From positions 4,278,001-4,342,000 of the forward strand of contig OX596337.1 in NCBI GenBank assembly GCA_951394405.1: a DNA stretch of 64,000 nt, read 5' to 3'. Shown here in pieces: positions 58,042 through 64,000 of this stretch. The position numbers were made by a program, and so were the translations under genes. Origin of the DNA: Coprinellus micaceus (Eukaryota; Basidiomycota; Agaricomycetes; Agaricales; Psathyrellaceae). How positions within the stretch are numbered: the stretch's first letter is position 1; every line of letters begins with the position of its first letter. The notes below the pieces were generated by a model. The model was not told the DNA's origin, ran no database searches, and was given only the letters and a program-made list of their open reading frames with translations.

Positions 58042-61000
58042 ATGCCCAGACCCGCGTACCAGCTCAGTCCTTTGGACCCATCCAACGAGAGAATGGAGGA
58101 GGTCCGCGTGCCGCCGAAACTCATCCTCAAAATGAGGGAGGCGTTGACGGAGACCTACATGATGGGGGTGAGCGCCAAGCAGGGGCCCCCCTTTCGAACG
58201 AAGGGTCCGGGCTACTTGTACGACTTCACCCCACAAGGCGGCCCCATCGTTTATTCCCCCAATTGCTTGCGACCCGATCTCCTCCCCCCCGGTCCTCACA
58301 TCAACTACAAATCGGACGGCATCCTCCGCGGGCAAAACTACGACCTCCCCCACTTCTCTCAGCCCCAGTTTTGGTCTCGGCCTCAAGGTTTCTTCGCCTT
58401 TTTACCTCGCACGCCGATCAATACCCTCCTCCCTACTTTCGCATGTCTTCGAAGGCTTCCTACCGCCCGGCAATCGAACAACAACCAATTCTATCCCCAC
58501 CCCGCCCGGTTTTGCGATTGGACAGACCTTCAAGCAAAAGTAGTCCGTGCCTGTTATACGCTGGGGCGGTGTGTCGGTCTCCCAATGGCATACCCAGCAT
58601 GGCCTTGCGCACACGTTCAGGCAACCAAGTACATCGACGAGTCCCAGCTCGAAGTCGACATATTAAGCGCGAAGGACTGGTTTAGCGTCTGGTTAGGAAT
58701 ATTGGCGTATGAGGTAGCGGCCCTGTCAAGAATGGGCGCTGAGATCAGTGCTTTGGGCCTTTCCCAAGTCATACCGACCTGGATGGACATTCTCCTCGAC
58801 CCCCCGAATTCTGGTGATGAGCCTCTCGACGAAGTCTTCGTCACGGACATATCGCAATCCGTTTGTCGATTCGACGGTGCTATCGCCCGCGTTGGCGCGT
58901 TTATCGTCATCCCGAACGACTACGACCCCGACATGGTCTCCATCGACTGGCTTATCTCCCTGAACATACCCGTCTTCTGGGAGTGGGGAGAACGGGAGGT
59001 CGACATCGCAGAGGCGAAACCGTACTTCAAGCGCTTCGAGCCCCCGAGTGACGCTATCGACGTCTTCAAGGTCAGGCCCGATATGTCGTCTTCCCAATCG
59101 CGCAACATGGACGTCGATCACATCCTTCAACGTCAAAGCTCTCCTGTCCCTCCGCCGCCAGTCTCCCCTCACACTTTCTTGCGGAGCAAATTTCGTTGTA
59201 GGCCCGACCCCACCGACGCTCAGCTGGTTGAATGGCGACGCTCTGAACTTCTACGTACAGAAGCGGCCGCACGACTGGAAGCTCTGGAGACGAGTTTAAA
59301 ACGGGCTTTGAGGTTGGCGAGGGAGAGGAACCCCCCAACTAGGAAGGGAAAGGTCACCATGTGGGTGTGGTCGCTTGACGGTGACGGTGTCTACAGGCCC
59401 GAGAAGGCGGACGACCTGGATATGGCGGAGATGTTCAGCATTGAGAGCGCGTTCTCGAGGGACCAAGCGATTTACGATTCCTTCTCTGCTGCATGGCACA
59501 TCGCCGACTTTTTGGGACGTCCTACCGACGAACAACTAGAGCACACGGCATTCCAAAACTCCGAGTATCACAGGACGCCCTACCTCCTGGAGATTAAACT
59601 GCTCAGGGTATGGTATGGCCTGGACGGCATTCCTTCAGAGTCACCATATGAGATGAAGCTTCGCTTGAATGCAGAGGACGCTCAGTCGCAATATGCTCGA
59701 GGGAGGGAAGACAGAGTTGGAACAAAAGGGGTCGACAGCCATCGGTCCAACCCCGACACCGGCGATGAGGCGATGAACACGGACCCGGTCGACGAAGTCA
59801 TCGTACCTGGCACGGTTGACAAGTTCTCCGGCGCTCGGGATGACATAGAAGCCAGCGCCTATCTCTCGGTCGGCTATCTTGTTCCTTGTCTCGACATCGC
59901 CCCGAAAAAACCTCCATCTAACCGGGCCAGGTCCGCCATTGCCTTCCTCCTTGGACATCGAGCTCATAGTTCGACCACCCTCGACAGCGACTACTGGGGA
60001 ACTCACCAGGGCAGGAGTCTGGGTTTGTTTGCAGATGCCTTATTGGACGCCAAACTCGTCGAGGAGATGTGCGAGGAAGGATCATGGAAAATAGAACTCA
60101 ATTGGGACATCGGTCGCTTCAATACACACTCAGTCCAACAGTTAGAACGGTTTCACCGGTTGGAGTGTAACAAGGCCAATTTTGAGGAAGAGTGCGCCGT
60201 GTGGCACAATGTCCAGGGCCTCATCACATCGTCCGCCTTTCAGACAACGTACGCCTTCATGTTTGACGGCCCCTCCAAGCACGGTTGGTACTTGGGGTGT
60301 ACCTCGTCCGCGGTAGCGCTCCACATCTGCCGCCTTGACAAGGGCATGGACACGACGGACATCGCACGGGACCTACTCAGGAGGGGTTTTCGTTTTCACA
60401 CCCTTGCTCGTTTTCCCTCGAATAACCCGCCTCCACGCATACCCTTGGTCCACAACAACGATCCTAAGCGGTATCGCCCCTCAGGGTACGAGTGGTCGAA
60501 GCGGGATTACGACAGCTGGGTGGGTGCACTCAAAACATTCCTGAGATCTGATCGAGGGAGGGCTGCCTTCCTGAGGGGTGGTCTTGTGTGGCGAATTGCC
60601 GTGGAGTTTGCCTTAGCGGACGACGTCATACCAGGACCTTCTCGTCTGTCAAGGCAGGGGTTGGGTATTGTGCGACAGGATTCGTCGAACCGGTACTACT
60701 TCGACGACAGCTTGAGCGCTGAGGAGATTGATTTCATCTGTGGCGTACACTATGTGTACATGAAAGGTAATTTCCCATTCTCTCCGCTCTCTACACCAAC
60801 TGACTGTGTGCTGCAGCAACTCCTAAGAAAGAGGAAACCCCTGTGCTACCCGACTTCGACGAAAACCCCATAACCGCCTGCTCTACCAGCCTCGATGAAC
60901 GGCCCGCAACAATTTCTGCTCCCTCTCCCCATGGTGCCAACAACGCCAAGGCTACTATGCCTCCTCTCTCTTCCAACAACGACGACGACAATGCTGAGGT

Positions 61001-61304
61001 TGTGCCTGCTCCCTCTCCTCCACCCCCGCCTCAGGAACAACTCCAACGAATGTCCTACTTCCCTCCTGAGGACGTCTGGCTCGAATCATATGGCCTATTC
61101 AATGGCTGGCCTGAAGATGCGGAGTTTAGGTTCACTAGAAACCAGGCTGAATTGGTGTCCAATGGGTTTCAACCCGCATCAAGGGCGGTTTGGAAGAGAC
61201 GACTTAGGAAGGCTGGTGCAATCACACAACTTGCCGAACGGCTGGAACGAGTCTCTCAAGTCGCGCTAACCGAAGTTGAGCACATATTTGACCATACATT
61301 GTAA
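58042..61304 (+). CDS. large Agaricomycete-specific orphan protein
   Basis: Two exons close in frame: 58042-60766 and 60817-61304 (50-nt intron), giving 1070 aa. The start MPRPAYQLSPLDPSNERMEE is the first ATG of the frame. Recognisable family blocks are 'FTPQGGPIVYSPNCLRPDLL', 'AKVVRACYTLGRCVGLPMAY', 'ILSAKDWFSVWLGILAYEVA', 'WLISLNIPVFWEWGERE' and 'WFSLDG'-type tryptophan-rich stretches. I know this architecture as an expanded, repeatedly duplicated family in mushroom genomes with no assigned function. A Pro-rich linker follows, then a C-terminal helical block (FTRNQAELVSNGFQPASRAV). It reads away from the tandem-repeat array. It has no membrane segment or catalytic motif that I can name. 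Confidence 0.8.
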
Positions 61305-61433
61305 TTTTACTGCACTCCATACATATCTCTTGCTGTCCTATACTCGTATCGTAATGTAATCGTTTGTGTCTCTCGGACCCTTCGCCCTAGCTGGACCTCT
61401 TGGCACGGATCGAGGGCATGTTGTAAGCCATCG

Positions 61434-62179
61434 TCACTGCGAGACGTAGGTTGCAGAAACGCTGAGCAGGGCAAGGAGTTGCCTGCGCTTGAGTAACAGT
61501 GCGGCCACTTCGATGTCGACGAGTTCGAGTTGGAACCGAATGTGTTGACGTTCCGCAGGTGCCAGTGTCACCGTGGAGGGAGGCGTCGTTCTTGTAGTCG
61601 TTGGATCAAAGGGTGGCCTTGTGGAAGGGTTATGGCGCATGCGTCTCAGGGATTGACGTGCACGCTCAGCCGCTGCCGTCTGGGGTTCGCCAGTTGCAAA
61701 AGAGCTGTGGGGTAGCAACCGAATTGACTCTGGGGGGTTCGAGGTAGCCGGGGATTGGGGCCGTCCAGTGGAGGGACCGGGTTGCATGGAGTGTGGGGTG
61801 GAGACAGGTCCATCCCTTTGGCAAGGATCCGGTTCCACAAGCGTACATTCGAGTTGGTGAGAAGGGGAGTAGGATCGCCGGTATTGGTGGACAGAATGCC
61901 CCGTCGGTATCGTGCGGCACAGAGAGTCGCTGCTGTTGTTCCCCCATATTGGTGTCATGTTACGATAGTCGATGCTGCCCTCTGCCCACTGTGGATAGCC
62001 CTTTATTGGCTTCAACAAGAGATATCATGAGTATGTTCCGCCAGACCTGCAAGGGCACATACCCCGTCTTCCGGGGAGCTCGGCACATCACCGAAAGGCG
62101 GCGAAAGCTCGACCTCAGTCGGGTCAGAGGTTGGAACAATGCTAGGCGAGAAGGGGTTTTTTTCGAGGACAGTGGACAT
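61434..62179 (-). CDS. small orphan protein with C-terminal helix
   Basis: Two exons close in frame: 62063-62179 and 61434-62000 (62-nt intron, GTATGT donor), giving 227 aa. The start is MSTVLEKNPFSPSIVPTSDP. Most of the protein is Ser/Pro/Thr-rich and disordered. The last 40 residues form a strongly heptad-like helix ('LAPAERQHIRFQLELVDIEV' then 'AALLLKRRQLLALL'). It converges on the 1070-residue gene. I know similar short proteins beside that family in mushroom genomes, but cannot give a function. Confidence 0.6.
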
Positions 62180-62603
62180 GGTCGTAGGGTTGGGAAGGGA
62201 TGCGTTCAACTACACAAGAATTTACTGGGGGAACGACAGGATGGCTCAGGTGTTACGCCTGTCATGGTGGACCCATATGACACCATTGAATGCCATATCT
62301 GGCTGGTTTGATGCCGGAAATCACTATATTGGGCTTTCGGCCAGCCCACCCCCCATCACCACCTGAGTCCCGCCGAGAACCTGCGATACGGAGTCTTCCA
62401 CGCAGGGAACCTGGTATAGAAATGTTTGTTTTTCCCTATCTGGGTGGGGGGCCTTTCAGCGGAGTTCCCCACACCCAACTGTCTGCGCGAACGCACGAGG
62501 ACTGTTCAGTTCGTATAACAAGTCAGATCGGGGTTTTCGTCTTCCCGCCTCCCCTCCCTCCCTTCTCCCCCTGCCTACCGTATCTATCTCTTGGGCATCA
62601 GCT

Positions 62604-64000
62604 ATGGAACCCCGCTACACTCTTATCGACGCTACCCCCACACCAGCCACTGGGATGGTCGATCGAACCGATACCTATTTATCGCTAGCCGAGGCGTAAG
62701 TTTCCCGCTTTCAAGTGATGGCGACTAGGAATTCAGTTCTGACTACACGTCCCTTTAGCAACAAGTATACCACCTTCCGGGGTCCACCTCTTCCCATCGT
62801 CATCCACCATTCCGTAAATCAAGAGGCAGAAATCGAGCAGTTGATAGCCTTGGTGAAGGATGTGCCCAACGGCGACAGCAACCAATACGCGGAGGAGTTT
62901 GTGAAGGCCGTTATCGATAAAATAGAAAATCTTCAATTCTGGGCGGAGGGCGATACTACATTCTACGTCCTTCTGAACGGGACAAGAGCGAATAAATATA
63001 TTGCGCAAGGATGGAGGTACGTTCCCCAAGCTCATCTTCTGAATCGTAGTTGTGAGCTGACCTTTGACCAGCAACATGTCAGATGTGGTCGTCCAAGGAC
63101 CTCGTAAAGAGGTGACCCCTGGGTTTTCCAGTTTCGTCCATGCCTTTGTTTATGCCTTGGCGGGCGGCAAGCGCTCACTGCAAAGTTGGGGGCTTGAAGA
63201 GCGTTGGGGGTGGGTTCCACGCAATGAGGCGCCGACCCCATCGAAAGGAAACTATTCCGGGAAGACCCGAGCCATCGAATCTGGTGGTTCGATCGTACCT
63301 TCTACCCAGAGCAGACCCTCCTTTCAGCGCCCGACTGGGCGATCCCAAGTCTCGTTCAGTGGCCCTTCTACGTCAGCTTACCCTCACGGTCTCTCCGAGT
63401 CACCAGCCCCAGCGCCGCCGTCTGTGTCCACCTCCCTGTCGACTAGAACGATCCACCTGCCGCGCGCCCCTCAGACCCCGTCAGCTCATCATCCCCCTAT
63501 GAACCGCCCAGATTCCGAGTCGAGTCCTGAGTCGGTCAGTAGCGCCGACATCCCCCCAGCTGGTCGGTGCCCAAGTAGCCCTGCTGTTGGATTCTATTGA
63601 CAACATTATAGGTGGAGGTTTATCTAGGAGGGAGAAAGCTAGAAGACAGCTCCGACGGCGTGCCCCTGGCTTGCCTATCAGAGGGATGCAGACGGGAGCC
63701 ACCTCCACCTTGCCCGCCAAGCATGAGGCTCGGATCTCTGCTCCCCCGCCCCAGATCCCATCCAAGGCAACAGCTTCAACTTCCATGGGCACAGGTATCG
63801 CCCCATCGTCCCACTCTGACACTCCTTCTTTATGCTATCCAACAACCCTTATCCCCCTGTCAGTCTATCAGGACCGTCAATTCTCAGCCAACTCATTCCC
63901 CATTGTCACCCGCCGCTCGCCGACATCCTCAGGAACGGGCAAGATCACATGTTCGACGGATGTTCGCTCACGTAGTGAGCTATTTCTCCTCGCTGAAACC
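62604..64000 (+). CDS. orphan protein with possible RNase H1 N-terminal (viroplasmin-like) domain, partial
   Basis: Exons 62604-62695, 62759-63016 and 63072 onward join in phase. The protein starts MEPRYTLIDATPTPATGMVD. Residues 95-150 ('TTFYVLLNGTRANKYIAQGW', 'VVVQGPRKEV', 'GFSSFVHAFVYALAGG') have the layout of the RNase H1 N-terminal / caulimovirus viroplasmin-like fold: a Tyr-Val strand, G-x-R, a Trp, V-x-G, then F-x-S-F and a helix. This is a resemblance, not a proven match. The third exon reads to a stop at 63600 (292 aa), but another frame becomes strongly coding there (LVGAQVALLLDSIDNIIGGG then LSRREKARRQLRRRAPGLPI) and stays open to the window end. An intron between about 63420 and 63560, or a frameshift, is therefore likely and the gene runs off the window. 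Confidence 0.55.

Overview
The window is nuclear DNA of a filamentous basidiomycete, most likely a mushroom-forming Agaricomycete. The reasons are very short introns (about 50-70 nt, GT..AG, often GTAAGT/GTGAGT/GTATGT), many exons per gene, moderate GC content, a Plavaka-type transposase, and several protein families that I know only from Agaricomycetes. No viral, organellar, rRNA or tRNA gene was recognised. Exon models were built by hand from splice signals and reading-frame continuity. Those described as closing in frame were counted codon by codon.

Left part (1-26 kb). This part is built around two local gene families. One is a set of single-pass membrane proteins (1029-3455 -, 14238-16244 -, 19020-20259 -, 24200-25943 +, and a short relative at 11706-12726 -). 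They have a signal peptide, a beta-rich ectodomain, a Ser/Thr-rich stalk, one transmembrane helix and a long low-complexity cytoplasmic tail. The four full-length members share both intron positions and phases. The other family is a triplet of coiled-coil proteins (5509-7155 -, 7429-9475 -, 9976-11483 +) that share a C-terminal domain with a Y-A-G-T-Y motif and a conserved 17-nt micro-exon. The third copy carries a frameshift in a T7 run. A secreted ricin-B-fold lectin lies among them (3982-4977 -).

Middle (26-36 kb). These are conserved cellular genes: a P-loop kinase whose Walker A motif is split by an 11-nt exon and a GC-AG intron (26152-27028 -), the ER-junction protein Lunapark (30252-31624 -), a tentative small five-exon gene (32540-33317 +), and a two-finger GATA transcription factor with a TATA box (34257-35471 +). 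Intergenic stretches here are long.

Right part (38-64 kb). This looks like an accessory island. It holds an apparently intact 12-exon Plavaka transposase (38400-43198 -) and a large orphan protein ending in Ser/Gln repeats and an RGG box (43442-46954 -). Two smaller orphans follow (48105-48865 +, 49163-50473 -). Next is a 1405-residue protein whose N-terminal third resembles a 2-oxoglutarate/Fe(II) dioxygenase (51135-55625 -), with a small gene upstream that may be a fragment of a related one (55904-56230 -). Then comes a 1 kb array of ~340-bp tandem repeats with inverted copies of a 17-bp motif, followed by three further orphan genes running to the window end. The dioxygenase-like gene, the repeat array and the flanking orphan genes are the best candidate here for an undescribed system. 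Its function is inferred from motif order only.
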